A DNA stretch of 64,000 nt from Methylobacter sp. (GCF_023227905.1 NZ_JALOCF010000006.1:78437-142436); one strand, 5' to 3'. Positions 9,304 through 18,865 are shown, counted from the stretch's first letter. Notes: generated from the letters alone by a model not told the origin. Program-made: numbers and translations.

Positions 9304-9715
9304 TTCTTTCATTGATTAGCTGTGCATAGGCTGGGAAATTTAGCCGCATCGCGCAAGGGCTGTTTGCCCATCGACTAAACATATATTAAAAATACCAATT
9401 TTTTTGACTGGAGCCCTAGGCCATCGTCATTCATCCTTTTCATCAGTTGGGCTCATCGTGTTGAGTGCCTTAATTCGGCTTGGCGATGATCAATTGGTGA
9501 TGATCGTTACCGGTGGTAGCTTGACCGTGCCTAGTTCGTCGACGGGAGGCATGGTTATGTCTATCGACAAAAGCTATACTTTTGCGACGCACTTACATTT
9601 TCTGCCGGCAGTATTGGTCAACTTTTTAGGCTCTTTTTGCTTCTGGTATCTGCAATTCGAGGTCTTGCATTGGATATGAGCCTCGTCGATTCTTTAACTT
9701 AATTCAATATCTACT

Positions 9716-11602
9716 ATGCCGTCGAATTCACAAAGTCATTCCAAAAAACAGACAACAATTCTCGCGCTAAGTGCAACCGGCGTGGTGTTCGGCGATATCG
9801 GCACTAGTCCTTTATACGCGGTTAAGGAAATCTTTGGCAGCCATTTGCCGATCGATAAGCTTCATGTGCTAGGCGTACTGTCGCTGATTTTTTGGGCATT
9901 GACTCTGGTGGTAACAACCAAATACACCATCTTTATTATGCGCGCCAATAATAAAGGCGAGGGCGGCATTATGGCGCTGATGGCTTTAGCATTGCAAAGC
10001 GCTAAGGACAATCCACAAAAAGCACGCTTTATCATTACCATCGGTTTGCTCGGCGCCGCTTTGTTTTACGGCGACAGCATCATTACCCCGGCAATATCGG
10101 TATTAAGCGCGGTCGAAGGCTTGCAAATAATCGCGCCCAAGTTAAGTCATTATATATTGCCGATTGCAATTTCTGTGCTCAGCGCTCTATTTATTGTGCA
10201 GGCCAGAGGTACGGGGGCGGTAGGAAAAATGTTCTCGCCTATCATGTGTCTATGGTTCGGTATCTTGGGTATTCTTGGTCTTACTAATATTATCCATGCG
10301 CCCGGGGTGCTGGTCGCGATTAACCCTTATTACGCGATTCATTTATTGTATGAGATAGGCTGGCACGGCTTTTTAATTATGGGGGCGCTGGTTCTGGTTA
10401 TAACCGGTGCCGAGGCGCTTTATGCGGATATGGGGCATTTCGGATTAAAGCCCATCCGTTATGCTTGGTTTAGCTTTGTTTTTCCCGCCTTGCTGCTTAA
10501 CTATTTCGGGCAGGGAGCGTTACTGCTTGAGCATCCTGAGGCGGTAAAAAATCCATTCTATTTAATGGCGCCGGCTTGGGCGATGTATCCGTTATTGATT
10601 TTGGCAACACTGGCGTCAGCTATTGCTTCCCAAGCGGTCATATCCGGCGCATTCTCGGTCACAAGACAGGCAATACAGCTTGGCTACTGTCCACGCATGA
10701 ATATCTTGCATACCTCGGGCCGGGAAATGGGGCAGGTGTATATTCCTGCAATCAACTGGTTATTGATGGTTTCGGTGTTTGTGGTGGTATTGAGTTTTCA
10801 TACTTCCTCGGCATTGGCTTCCGCTTATGGCATTGCCGTGACCGGCACCATGATTGTCGATACTCTTCTGGCGTTTATCGTCATTAAAGGGATCTGGCAA
10901 TGGAAAAAATCGGCCAGTATTATTTTCCTGACAATTTTTCTAACTGTAGATTTTCTGTTTCTTTCTTCTAATAGCTTAAAGATACCGACCGGTGGCTGGC
11001 TGCCTTTGGTTATCGGGATTGTGCTGTTCTTGATGATGACAACTTGGATTCAGGGGCGTGCCTTGTTAGCGGAATATATGGATGAGAGGCGCGTGCTGTT
11101 TGAGGATCTGGAAGATAAGATAATAAGCCGCCAAGCCGCAATTGTTAAAGGCTCGGCCATTTATCTGGCTAAAAGCCTGCATGGTGTGCCGCAGGTATTT
11201 TTGCACAATTTTGAACATAACCATGTATTGCACGAGCAAATCATGGTGTTAACCATTGTCACCAAGGATGAGCCTTACGTGGATGTGGCACACCGGATCA
11301 AAATTCGCGCCTTTGGCAATGACAACAATTTCTACCGCGTTAAACTTTATTACGGATTCAAGCAAAACCCTGATGTGAGGCACGCGTTAGAGTTGTGCGC
11401 TCAGGAAGGCTTGAACATCGATTTCAATCAGACATCGTTTTTTATCGGTAGTGAAAGGGTCTCTTTCAGGAGAAAAAGTCCCATGCCCAAATGGCGCAGA
11501 CCCATATTCAGGTTTTTATTTCACAATGCCTCAAGCGCGATTGAATTTTTCAAAATTCCCGTTGAGCGCGTCATTGAGCTGGGTATTCGGATCGAGCTCT
11601 AG
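9716..11602 (+). CDS. kup: Kup low-affinity potassium transporter
   Basis: A 628-residue K+ uptake permease of the HAK/KUP family, which imports K+ with protons across the inner membrane. The N-terminal family signature ALSATGVVFGDIGTSPLYAV lies at residues 18-37. About 12 hydrophobic helices follow up to about residue 450, including TGAEALYADMGHFG. A soluble C-terminal domain of about 170 residues ends the protein. The length matches the family. A weak hairpin with a T-run (GAGCC / GGCTT then Ts, 11603-11625) may terminate it. Confidence 0.97.
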   Translation: MPSNSQSHSKKQTTILALSATGVVFGDIGTSPLYAVKEIFGSHLPIDKLHVLGVLSLIFWALTLVVTTKYTIFIMRANNKGEGGIMALMALALQSAKDNPQKARFIITIGLLGAALFYGDSIITPAISVLSAVEGLQIIAPKLSHYILPIAISVLSALFIVQARGTGAVGKMFSPIMCLWFGILGILGLTNIIHAPGVLVAINPYYAIHLLYEIGWHGFLIMGALVLVITGAEALYADMGHFGLKPIRYAWFSFVFPALLLNYFGQGALLLEHPEAVKNPFYLMAPAWAMYPLLILATLASAIASQAVISGAFSVTRQAIQLGYCPRMNILHTSGREMGQVYIPAINWLLMVSVFVVVLSFHTSSALASAYGIAVTGTMIVDTLLAFIVIKGIWQWKKSASIIFLTIFLTVDFLFLSSNSLKIPTGGWLPLVIGIVLFLMMTTWIQGRALLAEYMDERRVLFEDLEDKIISRQAAIVKGSAIYLAKSLHGVPQVFLHNFEHNHVLHEQIMVLTIVTKDEPYVDVAHRIKIRAFGNDNNFYRVKLYYGFKQNPDVRHALELCAQEGLNIDFNQTSFFIGSERVSFRRKSPMPKWRRPIFRFLFHNASSAIEFFKIPVERVIELGIRIEL

Positions 11603-11710
11603 TGAGCCAGTTAACGGCTTTTTTGCTAATCAAGTCAGTTTCTTACTGCGGACTGATTAGGGTTTGCTTTCACAAAAATCCGCTGCCAAGCTCTAACGCG
11701 AAGTCTTCGT

Positions 11711-12226
11711 TTATACCGCTACTGCATTCAGATGCTCGTCTTCATATAAGCGTGCTTTCTTCCAGCCGGTAAATTTGCTGTCATAAAATTCAAGATCATT
11801 ATCAATTGAAAATTCGTAACAACTTCTAAACAGCTTGGCGGTACGGAAAGCATGCAATTCGTCATCTGCCGTTACTTTGTCAACATTGCCAACCTGAAAG
11901 GTTTTATTTCTTGATTTGCCGTTACTGACCCAAAATACGGTATAGCAAAGATAGCTTTTATCTTTACGATGATCGTATTTGATCGTTCTGGATACGCCCG
12001 TGACGCCGGTGGTGGTCTTATTTTTGGGCGGCTTAAGGAAGCGTGTCTTGCTGCCTTTTAAAACGGTCAGCATCTGGTCACGCCAGGTAATTGCAGCTTT
12101 TAAAGATTTGCCTTTATTGCCCCACAATTTGTGAGAAAAATAACGGCTGCTTTCTTTGCCGCGCCTTACGATGCGAACCTGAAAACCAAACACATCGGGT
12201 TCGGTAATATGTTTATTTTTTGCCAT
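11711..12226 (-). CDS. AP2/ERF-like DNA-binding protein with two repeats
   Basis: A 171-residue basic protein. A central region (about residues 72-135) fits the bacterial AP2/ERF-like fold: GVTGVSRTIKY, then YTVFWVSNGKSRNKTFQVG, then an amphipathic helix with AFRTAKLFR. An earlier segment (about 12-55, FGFQVRIVRRGKESSRYFS ... KAAITWRDQML) looks like a second, more divergent copy. Stand-alone bacterial AP2 proteins are often linked to homing endonucleases or mobile DNA, but no such gene adjoins here. The ATG at 12226 has a GGA-type site upstream. The target is unknown. Confidence 0.6.
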   Translation of the reverse strand: MAKNKHITEPDVFGFQVRIVRRGKESSRYFSHKLWGNKGKSLKAAITWRDQMLTVLKGSKTRFLKPPKNKTTTGVTGVSRTIKYDHRKDKSYLCYTVFWVSNGKSRNKTFQVGNVDKVTADDELHAFRTAKLFRSCYEFSIDNDLEFYDSKFTGWKKARLYEDEHLNAVAV

Positions 12227-12500
12227 GATAGGATTCCATCAAACAAGTGAACTAAATGGATTTAACAGCCAAGCTAGGGCGACAGGCTTTATGAAAGCCC
12301 AAATAGAGTAATCCCCTGACGCTATTGTAAGCTATAGATGACAAATTATGGCTAAAATTAAAATTAAAGCAAGCTAAAAATAACAACAATTTCGCTATTT
12401 CCTACTAATCTAGTGTACAATTTCAACAATCCACTGCATCAGTGGCTAACATTAAAATTAGCAGTCTTTTGTTTTTTCATTATTTATTTGGAGATAATCA

Positions 12501-13106
12501 ATGAGCGTATTAGTCGGTAAACAAGCACCTGATTTTACGGTTCCTGCCGTTTTAGGTGATGGTCAAATAGTTGATTCGTTTAGTTTTTCTGAAGCCACTA
12601 ACGGCAAATATGCGGTAGTGTTTTTCTACCCGTTAGATTTTACGTTTGTTTGCCCAAGCGAGTTGATCGCTTTGGATCACCGTATGGATGCATTCAAAAG
12701 CCGTAATGTTGAAGTCATTACCGTATCTATAGACTCTCATTTCACTCATAACGCCTGGCGCAATACACCCGTCAATAAAGGCGGTATCGGCCCAGTTCGT
12801 TATACTATGGCTGCTGACATTTCGCACTCAATCTGTAAAGATTATGATGTAGAAGCAGCTGCGCCAGCTGTGGCTTACCGTGGCACTTTCCTGATCGACC
12901 GCAACGGTATGGTTCGTCATCAGGTTGTTAACGATCTGCCTTTAGGCCGCGATATGGATGAGTTGTTGCGTATGATTGATGCTTTGCAATTCCACGAAGA
13001 GCATGGCGAAGTGTGCCCAGCCGGATGGCGTCAAGGCGACTCAGGCATGAATGCAAACCCTGCCGGTGTTGCAGAATATCTGGATAAAAATGCCGATAAG
13101 CTGTAA
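12501..13106 (+). CDS. Typical 2-Cys peroxiredoxin (AhpC/TSA, Prx1 group)
   Basis: A 201-residue thiol peroxidase that reduces H2O2 and organic peroxides. The peroxidatic Cys lies in DFTFVCPSE (about residue 52) and the resolving Cys in GEVCPAGW (about 173), so this is a typical 2-Cys enzyme acting as an intersubunit disulfide dimer or decamer. PLDFTFVCPSE and YRGTFLIDRNG are family hallmarks. The start has a TTGGAGAT site 10 nt upstream. It is a single-gene unit ended by a strong terminator. No reductase gene (ahpF) adjoins, so thioredoxin is the probable electron donor. Confidence 0.96.
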   Translation: MSVLVGKQAPDFTVPAVLGDGQIVDSFSFSEATNGKYAVVFFYPLDFTFVCPSELIALDHRMDAFKSRNVEVITVSIDSHFTHNAWRNTPVNKGGIGPVRYTMAADISHSICKDYDVEAAAPAVAYRGTFLIDRNGMVRHQVVNDLPLGRDMDELLRMIDALQFHEEHGEVCPAGWRQGDSGMNANPAGVAEYLDKNADKL

Positions 13107-13120
13107 GCCATAGTTTGCAG

Positions 13121-13184
13121 GGACGGTTTAACCGTCCTGCCCGACATAAAAAAGGCTTGGACATCTAATGTCCAAGCCTTTTTT
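13121..13184 (+). terminator. Hairpin plus strong terminator after peroxiredoxin
   Basis: A small hairpin GGACGGT-TTA-ACCGTCC (13121-13137) is followed by a perfect 17-bp stem (13148-13164 with 13168-13184, 3-nt loop) flanked by A6 and T6. It should work on both strands and lies just after the peroxiredoxin stop. Confidence 0.93.
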
Positions 13185-13291
13185 ATTGCGTCGGGAAAGA
13201 ATAAAAGAATGAGGTGGCGGTAAATGACGATGCGGCTAGAGGATAAGTGTCAGTTAAAGCTTATGCCGTGGTAATAAAAAAAGAGGCGTTA

Positions 13292-14080
13292 TTATTCCGG
13301 CTTGTTTTGTACGAAATCATCTTGCGGAATGTTCAGAAACTTTCGATAATTAATTGAAACCTTAAGTCCTGCGAAGCGCCCGGCCATTCTCACCAACTCT
13401 TGAGTTTTTTTATCAAAGCTGATTTTAACTTCGCTTAAGGCGCGATCCTCATAACCTTCTTCTATACGATGGGTTTCAAGCAGAAAACGGTAGATATACA
13501 CCTCGAATTCCCCCTCATCCTTGATTTCAAAAGGCTCACCCAACTGCGCCAGAACAGCCGGTTTTCTAGGTAGATCCTCAGATATTTTATCCAGCAATGC
13601 GGAGTTGGCTTTAAGCTGTCTTTTGTCTTTGTCGATCTCGGCACCACCTATGGACCGTAAAGAAACCTCTAGAAATTTGGGCGGCGCAATCGCCAGAAAA
13701 AGCGGAGAAAATGACCAGGCAACCAGGCGATTTTCTTTGTTAAAACTTAAGTCGGAATAGAATTTTACTTCCGGTTTGATCAGTAAATTATTGCCGTCAA
13801 CCTTACGAAACCAGTATCGCCAGCGCCTGCCTTCCGGTGTAGGATCGTCTTGGCTGGCATAAAGTTTGGATAAAGAAACAAAGTCTTTGCTGTAAAGAAT
13901 GGGGTCTTTGAAGTATAAGGTAAATTCATCGCTGGACTCTACAGAAAAGTGGCGATCGAATTCATTCATTTGCAGGTAAACTTGATATGCCCGGATCCAG
14001 TATATGCAACCGGATAACGAGCCGGCCAGAACCAGCAAGAAAATAACGCGAAGACTTCGTTTAATTATTCCGGCTTTCAT
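13292..14080 (-). CDS. Hypothetical lipoprotein
   Basis: A 262-residue protein I do not recognise. The N-terminus is a lipoprotein signal: basic MKAGIIKRSLR, a hydrophobic stretch, then LAGSLSGC with the lipidated Cys near residue 25. The mature part is mixed alpha/beta with many charged residues and no internal membrane segment, with motifs such as YFKDPILYSKDF and GEPFEIKDEGEFEVYIYRFLLET. It lies 11 bp downstream of hslO on the same strand and may be cotranscribed with it. Confidence 0.75.
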   Translation of the reverse strand: MKAGIIKRSLRVIFLLVLAGSLSGCIYWIRAYQVYLQMNEFDRHFSVESSDEFTLYFKDPILYSKDFVSLSKLYASQDDPTPEGRRWRYWFRKVDGNNLLIKPEVKFYSDLSFNKENRLVAWSFSPLFLAIAPPKFLEVSLRSIGGAEIDKDKRQLKANSALLDKISEDLPRKPAVLAQLGEPFEIKDEGEFEVYIYRFLLETHRIEEGYEDRALSEVKISFDKKTQELVRMAGRFAGLKVSINYRKFLNIPQDDFVQNKPE

Positions 14081-14091
14081 ACAGTTATTGA

Positions 14092-14961
14092 TTAATGCCT
14101 TGTTGTGGATTCTGGAGCGGTACTTTCCCGAGACAGGATATTCTCCACATCAACTTTATCAAAGTGGTATTGCTCGCTGCAGAATTCGCAGACTACTTCA
14201 ATAACTCCCCGTTCCGCCAGAATTTCTTCCAAGTCAGTTCGCCCCATGGCAAATAACGTTTTTTCAATTTTTGACCGTGAACAGGCGCAGCTAAATTCAA
14301 CCGGCTCGGGGTCAAACAGTCTGACTTTTTCCTGATTGAACAATCTATATAGCAGTTGTTCACAATCCAGATCGAATAGTTCCTGCTCGGTCACCGTATT
14401 GGCCAGTATTTCGATATGCTCCCAATCAGCTTTATAGTTTTCCTGTGCCGGCAGTTCCTGCAAAAACAGCCCCACGGCATGGGTTGCATTAGCAAATAGC
14501 CATAAGCGGGTCTTAAGTTGCTCGGATTGTTCGAAATAAGCTTGCAGAACGGCGGCCAGGTTACTGCCTTGAAGTGGAACAATACCCTGATAAGGAGCGC
14601 CATTTTCCATTTCGATGGTTAGTACCAATCGCCCTTGACCGAACATAGTTTCCATCGGGCCGGCAGTTATATTTTCTTTGCCTCTGACCAAGCCTCGTAT
14701 TTTTCGCTGATCCGTTGCCTGAGCAACCAATGTCTTAATGTCGCCATCGCCTTGGGCCTGAAGAATCATCGAGCCTTTAAACTTGACGGTCGCGGACAGC
14801 ATGACTACGGCAGCCAGCGCTTGTCCCAGTTGCTGTTGCATGTTTTCAGAGCCGCGCTGATGAAGTTTTGCCGCTTGCCAGCTGTTGGTTAATTTGACCC
14901 ATTCTCCGCGAACGCCCAGCTCTTCAAATAAAAAACGGCGTAATATATCTTGCTCTATCAT
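14092..14961 (-). CDS. hslO: Hsp33 redox-regulated chaperone
   Basis: A 289-residue Hsp33 holdase, activated by oxidation. The C-terminal zinc/redox switch is complete: a CxC (FSCACSR) about 35 residues before a CxxC (CEFCSEQYHFD). The N-terminal domain contains SWQAAKLHQRG and LVLTIEMENGAPYQGIVPL as in family members. I chose the ATG at 14961 over the one at 14988 because a GGAGAG site lies 5 nt before it and IEQDILRRFLFEELGVRGE then starts like the family. The gene is divergent from msrA, pairing two oxidative-stress functions around one short intergenic region. Confidence 0.96.
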   Translation of the reverse strand: MIEQDILRRFLFEELGVRGEWVKLTNSWQAAKLHQRGSENMQQQLGQALAAVVMLSATVKFKGSMILQAQGDGDIKTLVAQATDQRKIRGLVRGKENITAGPMETMFGQGRLVLTIEMENGAPYQGIVPLQGSNLAAVLQAYFEQSEQLKTRLWLFANATHAVGLFLQELPAQENYKADWEHIEILANTVTEQELFDLDCEQLLYRLFNQEKVRLFDPEPVEFSCACSRSKIEKTLFAMGRTDLEEILAERGVIEVVCEFCSEQYHFDKVDVENILSRESTAPESTTRH

Positions 14962-15049
14962 GTCTCTCCAGTTAAAAAAGTCGTGCATTTTTGGACATCA
15001 GGATCATAATAATCCTTGATCTAACAGTGTCATAAAAATACCACAGGCT

Positions 15050-15682
15050 ATGATTTTTTCATCAAAAAAACTTACCTTACCTGACCCTAAAGAAGTTTTA
15101 CCAGGCCGAAATACGCCAATGCCTGTTGCCAACAGGCATTTCGTAACAGGTAATCCGATAGTTCCACCGTTTCCGGAAAATATTGAACAGGCTTTGTTCG
15201 GAATGGGCTGCTTTTGGGGTGCAGAGCGGAAATTTTGGCAATGCCGGGGCGTATTTAGCACCGCTGTCGGTTATACGGGCGGCTATACGCCTAACCCGAC
15301 ATACGAAGAATTATGCACAGGCTTAACAGGGCATGCCGAGGCCGTTAAAGTTATTTATGATCCGGCTATCATTTCGTACCGTGACTTATTACGGATTTTC
15401 TGGGAATCCCATGATCCCACGCAGGGCATGAGGCAAGGCAATGACATCGGTACGCAATACAGGTCCGGAATTTATACTTATACCCAGCAACAGCTGGATG
15501 AGGCGCTTGAATCAAAACAACATTACCAGCAGCAACTCACTCAAGCAGGTTTCGAACAAATAACTACCGAGATCATGCCGGCAAAAGAATTTTATTATGC
15601 CGAGGATATTCACCAGCAATATCTGGCTAAGAATCCTATGGGTTATTGCGGTTTAGGAGGGTTAGGCGTTGTTTCTGATTAG
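15050..15682 (+). CDS. msrA: Peptide methionine sulfoxide reductase MsrA
   Basis: A 210-residue enzyme that repairs Met-S-sulfoxide. The catalytic Cys lies in FGMGCFWGAER (about residue 54), followed by GYTGGYTPNPTYEELC, HDPTQGMRQGNDIGTQYRS and the C-terminal GYCGLGGLG. The N-terminal extension (LPGRNTPMPVA) matches the enterobacterial long form, supporting the start at 15050. The first resolving Cys (GYCG) is present, but the distal Cys found in the E. coli enzyme after GGIGV is replaced (GLGVVSD), so its regeneration path may differ. Confidence 0.96.
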   Translation: MIFSSKKLTLPDPKEVLPGRNTPMPVANRHFVTGNPIVPPFPENIEQALFGMGCFWGAERKFWQCRGVFSTAVGYTGGYTPNPTYEELCTGLTGHAEAVKVIYDPAIISYRDLLRIFWESHDPTQGMRQGNDIGTQYRSGIYTYTQQQLDEALESKQHYQQQLTQAGFEQITTEIMPAKEFYYAEDIHQQYLAKNPMGYCGLGGLGVVSD

Positions 15683-15937
15683 TCTTTGATTATAAAAGAC
15701 AAAAAAAAGGCGATTTAAAAAACCGCCTTGGAATTATTTAGGAAGAATATGACGCAACTTTTCAGCTATGATGCTCTACAAGAGCTTTAAAAGTTAGGCT
15801 TATAATATCAATAAATAATACAACACAAAATGTGACATATTGTCGCAGTTTCATTTTTAATTAATATCCCCATAATATATTTAAATAGCCTAATTTCTTA
15901 TTTAAGTTATTTCTAATTCTCACACTATCTTTATAAA

Positions 15938-17320
15938 ATGCTCTCATACGCCGCGCCCAAGTCAGAATTCTCTGCCAGACAAAACCTTAAGTGGCTGTTT
16001 ATACTAAGAAACTTGATGATGCTCAGCGAAGTTATACTCATTGTTTTATCAGTATACGGTCTTAATATTCGTCTACCGGAGCAGCAGCTCTGGTTGGTAG
16101 TATTGTCTATAGGTGTGGTTAATATTTATACCTCCATGCGCTTAAAGACAGCGGATCCTGTTACTGAATTGGAAATTTTTTCTCAGCTAGTCATTGATGT
16201 TTTTGGTATTGCAGCATTGCTGTACCTGACCGGAGGCGCATCAAACCCTATTACTTGGGTATTTTTATTACCGCTTATTATCACAGCCATCATGCTTCAC
16301 CAATCCTATGCCTGGTATATGGTGATTTTGACTACGTCTATGTATACGGCATTAATGGCCTACAACATTCCCCTGCCGTCGATAGAGCCCCACATGCCCC
16401 GCTCGGAAATGCAATATTCCGACGTAAAAAATTATGAACTGCTACAGCAGGTTCATGCCATGAGCGACAGCCATTATTTTAATCTGCATATTTTTGGCAT
16501 GTGGTTCGGTTTTGTATTCAGCGCCGGCTTAGTCGCATTCTTTGTGGTTGAGCTGGCTAAAACGCTAAAGACCCAGGAACGAAATCTGGCTGAAGCACGG
16601 GAGAACGCGTTAAGGGATGAGCGAGTTGTTGCATTGGGAACTTTAGCTGCCAGTGCCGCTCACGATATGGGAACGCCATTGGGCACCATTGCTATTGTCG
16701 CTCATGAACTTGAACAGGAGTATCCTGTTCATCGATTCGCTGATCTGCATGAGAAAGTACTAATTATGCAGCAACAGATCGACCGCTGCAAAGTAGCGCT
16801 ATCGGTGATGTCAGCCTCTGCAGGCGAGATGCGTGCCGAATCCGGTAGCGCCATGCTGTTGACTGATTATATTGACGAGGTAATCAATCAATGGCGGACT
16901 CACAAACCATCGGCAAAGCTATGCTTCTTTATCGATCCTGAGGTCGCAACGCATGCAAAAATTATCGCCGAACTCACGCTGACCCACTCGATTATAAACA
17001 TACTGAATAATGCCGCTGAAGCGTCTCCGCCGGAAAAGGGTATCGAATTCCATGCGACTTGGGATTTAAATTACGCCGTTATTAAAATTAGGGATTTTGG
17101 CCCCGGCTTGCCGCCGGAACTCATCGATTTTGCCGGCAAGCAACCCGTAATCAGCAAAAAACGTGGCTTGGGTGTGGGATTATTTTTAGCCTATTCCACG
17201 ATTAACCGTTTGGGCGGTAAGACTAGCTTTTACAATAGCGAATCGGGCGGCGCCTGCGTGGAAATTACTCTTCCTCTTTTAAATACAGAGAACGAAAATG
17301 ACAACCCAGGAAACGGATAA
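15938..17320 (+). CDS. regB: RegB/PrrB-type redox sensor histidine kinase
   Basis: A 460-residue membrane histidine kinase. Six hydrophobic segments occupy about residues 20-215. They include GGASNPITWVFLLPL near residue 105, equivalent to the quinone-sensing GGxxNP loop of RegB. The H-box ALGTLAASAAHDMGTPLGT (about 232-250) has the RegB-specific AAHxxGTPL form. The ATPase region contains NILNNAAEAS (N-box), RDFGPGLPP and GLGVGLFLA. I do not see the redox-active Cys of Rhodobacter RegB near the H-box. It overlaps the response-regulator gene by 23 bp. Known RegBA systems control respiration, carbon and nitrogen metabolism in response to redox state. Confidence 0.88.
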   Translation: MLSYAAPKSEFSARQNLKWLFILRNLMMLSEVILIVLSVYGLNIRLPEQQLWLVVLSIGVVNIYTSMRLKTADPVTELEIFSQLVIDVFGIAALLYLTGGASNPITWVFLLPLIITAIMLHQSYAWYMVILTTSMYTALMAYNIPLPSIEPHMPRSEMQYSDVKNYELLQQVHAMSDSHYFNLHIFGMWFGFVFSAGLVAFFVVELAKTLKTQERNLAEARENALRDERVVALGTLAASAAHDMGTPLGTIAIVAHELEQEYPVHRFADLHEKVLIMQQQIDRCKVALSVMSASAGEMRAESGSAMLLTDYIDEVINQWRTHKPSAKLCFFIDPEVATHAKIIAELTLTHSIINILNNAAEASPPEKGIEFHATWDLNYAVIKIRDFGPGLPPELIDFAGKQPVISKKRGLGVGLFLAYSTINRLGGKTSFYNSESGGACVEITLPLLNTENENDNPGNG

Positions 17321-17846
17321 ACCACGGCTGTTGCTGGTGGATGATGATGAGACTTTTTGTAAGGTGTTAAAGAGCGCCTTGGAAAAAAGAAATTATGAAG
17401 TATTGGTCGCTAACGATGTCAAAACCGGGATAGCATTTGCCGAACGCTATTTACCTGAATATGCGGTGATTGATCTGCGTATTGGGCCTGAATCGGGCCT
17501 GGAGCTGGTGAAAAAATTGATTTCGTTGGATGATAATACCACTTGTGTCATGTTAACCGGTTTTGCCAGTATTGCTACGGCGGTCGAGGCAATAAAACTG
17601 GGTGCTACGCATTATTTAACCAAACCGGCCAATGCGGATGAAATTGTCAATGCTTTGCATAAAAATGAAGGCGACTCATCGGTTTCCATCAGCGAAAACC
17701 CTCTGTCTGTAAAGCGCCTGGAATGGGAGCATCTGCAAAAAGTACTGATGCAGCACGACGGCAATATTTCGGCTGCCGCCAGGGCATTAAACATGCACAG
17801 GCGCACGTTGCAAAGGAAGCTGGATAAGAAGCCGGTGAGAGAATAG
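17298..17846 (+). CDS. regA: RegA/PrrA/ActR-type response regulator
   Basis: A 182-residue response regulator. The receiver domain (residues 8-125) has the acidic pocket LLLVDDDETFC, the phosphoacceptor Asp in YAVIDLRIG, the T in MLTGFASI and the K in YLTKPAN. A short linker leads to a Fis-type helix-turn-helix (HDGNISAAARALNMHRRTLQRKL), the all-in-one architecture of RegA without a sigma-54 AAA domain. It starts inside the 3' end of the kinase gene, so coupled translation is expected. Confidence 0.92.
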   Translation: MTTQETDKPRLLLVDDDETFCKVLKSALEKRNYEVLVANDVKTGIAFAERYLPEYAVIDLRIGPESGLELVKKLISLDDNTTCVMLTGFASIATAVEAIKLGATHYLTKPANADEIVNALHKNEGDSSVSISENPLSVKRLEWEHLQKVLMQHDGNISAAARALNMHRRTLQRKLDKKPVRE

Positions 17847-18428
17847 TGAGTTTAAAGAAGTTTTACTTTTCTCTTCTTGGATTCAACTCATAAGTGCATG
17901 ATGCACCGATGGTAGGTCGATAACGCGCCTTACTGGTCGACTTTGCGTCGGAAAGATACAGTTCCAGTTTTTTGGTGAAAACATCGGTCGCTTTGTGCCC
18001 TTGATTCAGTCTTTGCTTATGGCATTTCGCTACCTTGGTCCCGAAATTTTAAGCGCAATTTCCTCTAATTGCGCTAACTCGATGTCAATCTATCATGCGG
18101 TAATCAACAGCACTTAATTGTCCTTGATGTCTTTCTCTTAGCAACTGCGTTGTTGTGAGCGTTATAGAAATTTGTTTTTAATTACAATGGCTTGTTATGT
18201 TGGCTTTTGCGGTTTTACTATTGTTAGTCGCCTACGTTACATTACTAACCCTAACGCGATTGGTATTTTTTTATTTATAGCTTTGACACAACGTCGTATC
18301 TCATGATAAAAAGTAACCTGTCGTTTAATAGTTAATTCGACAAGTAACTCAATAAAGCAATTTACTGGGTTGCCCCTTTGAGGAAAGGGAACTAAATAAA
18401 ATAATATAAACTATACGAGGATTTTAAA
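17847..18428. other. 582-bp intergenic region upstream of the small membrane protein
   Basis: I recognise no gene here. It holds a perfect 9-bp inverted repeat (AGCGCAATT at 18052-18060 with AATTGCGCT at 18067-18075), a sigma-70-like promoter at 18283-18310, and a leader of about 110 nt with a small hairpin CCCTTT-GAGG-AAAGGG at 18374-18389 just before the next gene. Confidence 0.6.
18283..18310 (+). promoter_or_regulatory. Putative sigma-70 promoter of the small membrane protein gene
   Basis: A perfect -35 hexamer TTGACA (18283-18288) is followed after 16 bp by GATAAA (18305-18310, four of six matches to the -10 consensus). It lies about 120 bp before the next start codon and nothing else nearby needs it. 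Confidence 0.5.
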
Positions 18429-18620
18429 ATGGCTGAAGAACAAGAAAAAGACAACACATGGTTGTACGCTGGCGTTGCTATTGCTGCTGTTATTGTTTTA
18501 GTAGTACTGTTAAAACAAGACGAAACAAAGCATTTACAAAGTGGTAGCGTAGCGCAGTTGCAAGCAGAAACTTTCTCTAATATCGAGAAAAGAAAAACAG
18601 GCAACAAAACTGCTGAGTAA
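18429..18620 (+). CDS. Small single-span membrane protein
   Basis: A 63-residue protein with no family I recognise. The N-terminus is acidic (MAEEQEKDNT), one hydrophobic helix spans about residues 12-28 (LYAGVAIAAVIVLVVLL), and the C-terminal tail is basic and polar. A CGAGGA ribosome-binding site lies 9 nt before the ATG. A promoter-like element upstream and a strong terminator downstream frame it as a monocistronic and probably well-expressed gene. Such features support a real small protein despite its length. Confidence 0.75.
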   Translation: MAEEQEKDNTWLYAGVAIAAVIVLVVLLKQDETKHLQSGSVAQLQAETFSNIEKRKTGNKTAE

Positions 18621-18643
18621 TTAATGCTGGAAATGCAGTAAAT

Positions 18644-18681
18644 AAAAAGCACCTCTCGTATTGGCGGGAGGTGCTTTTTTT
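18644..18681 (+). terminator. Intrinsic terminator after the small membrane protein
   Basis: AAAAAGCACCTC pairs with GAGGTGCTTTTT around a loop of about 12 nt and continues into a T-run. It lies 24 bp after the stop codon. Confidence 0.9.
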
Positions 18682-18865
18682 ATTCCATATTTTTTTGTTT
18701 CAATATCTTCTTACTTTAACATCTGATTCGAGCAGATGTGTTCGAACAGTTGCCACGGCACTAAGTTCTCTTGCCATTAAGTAAGCGTACATGCGGCTTG
18801 TACCGGGTACGTCTTTTATCTACATAGCGCATGTAGCGGGCAAAATGCTTGTCCGGTCCATTGGC

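Larger units (their letters stand above)
9202..9715. other. Intergenic stretch before kup (no confident gene)
   Basis: This 514-bp gap holds an inverted repeat and a triple GTATAC array near its left end (listed separately). A 91-codon open frame at 9404-9679 (TTG start) encodes a hydrophobic tail, but it has no recognisable homology, no good ribosome-binding site and only a non-ATG start, so I do not call it. The kup promoter must lie in the right half. Confidence 0.5.

Noticed and set aside
9404..9679. 91-codon open frame with a hydrophobic C-terminus before kup
   Set aside because: TTG start, no ribosome-binding site, no family resemblance and composition like intergenic DNA. It may still be a short fragment, but I cannot support it.
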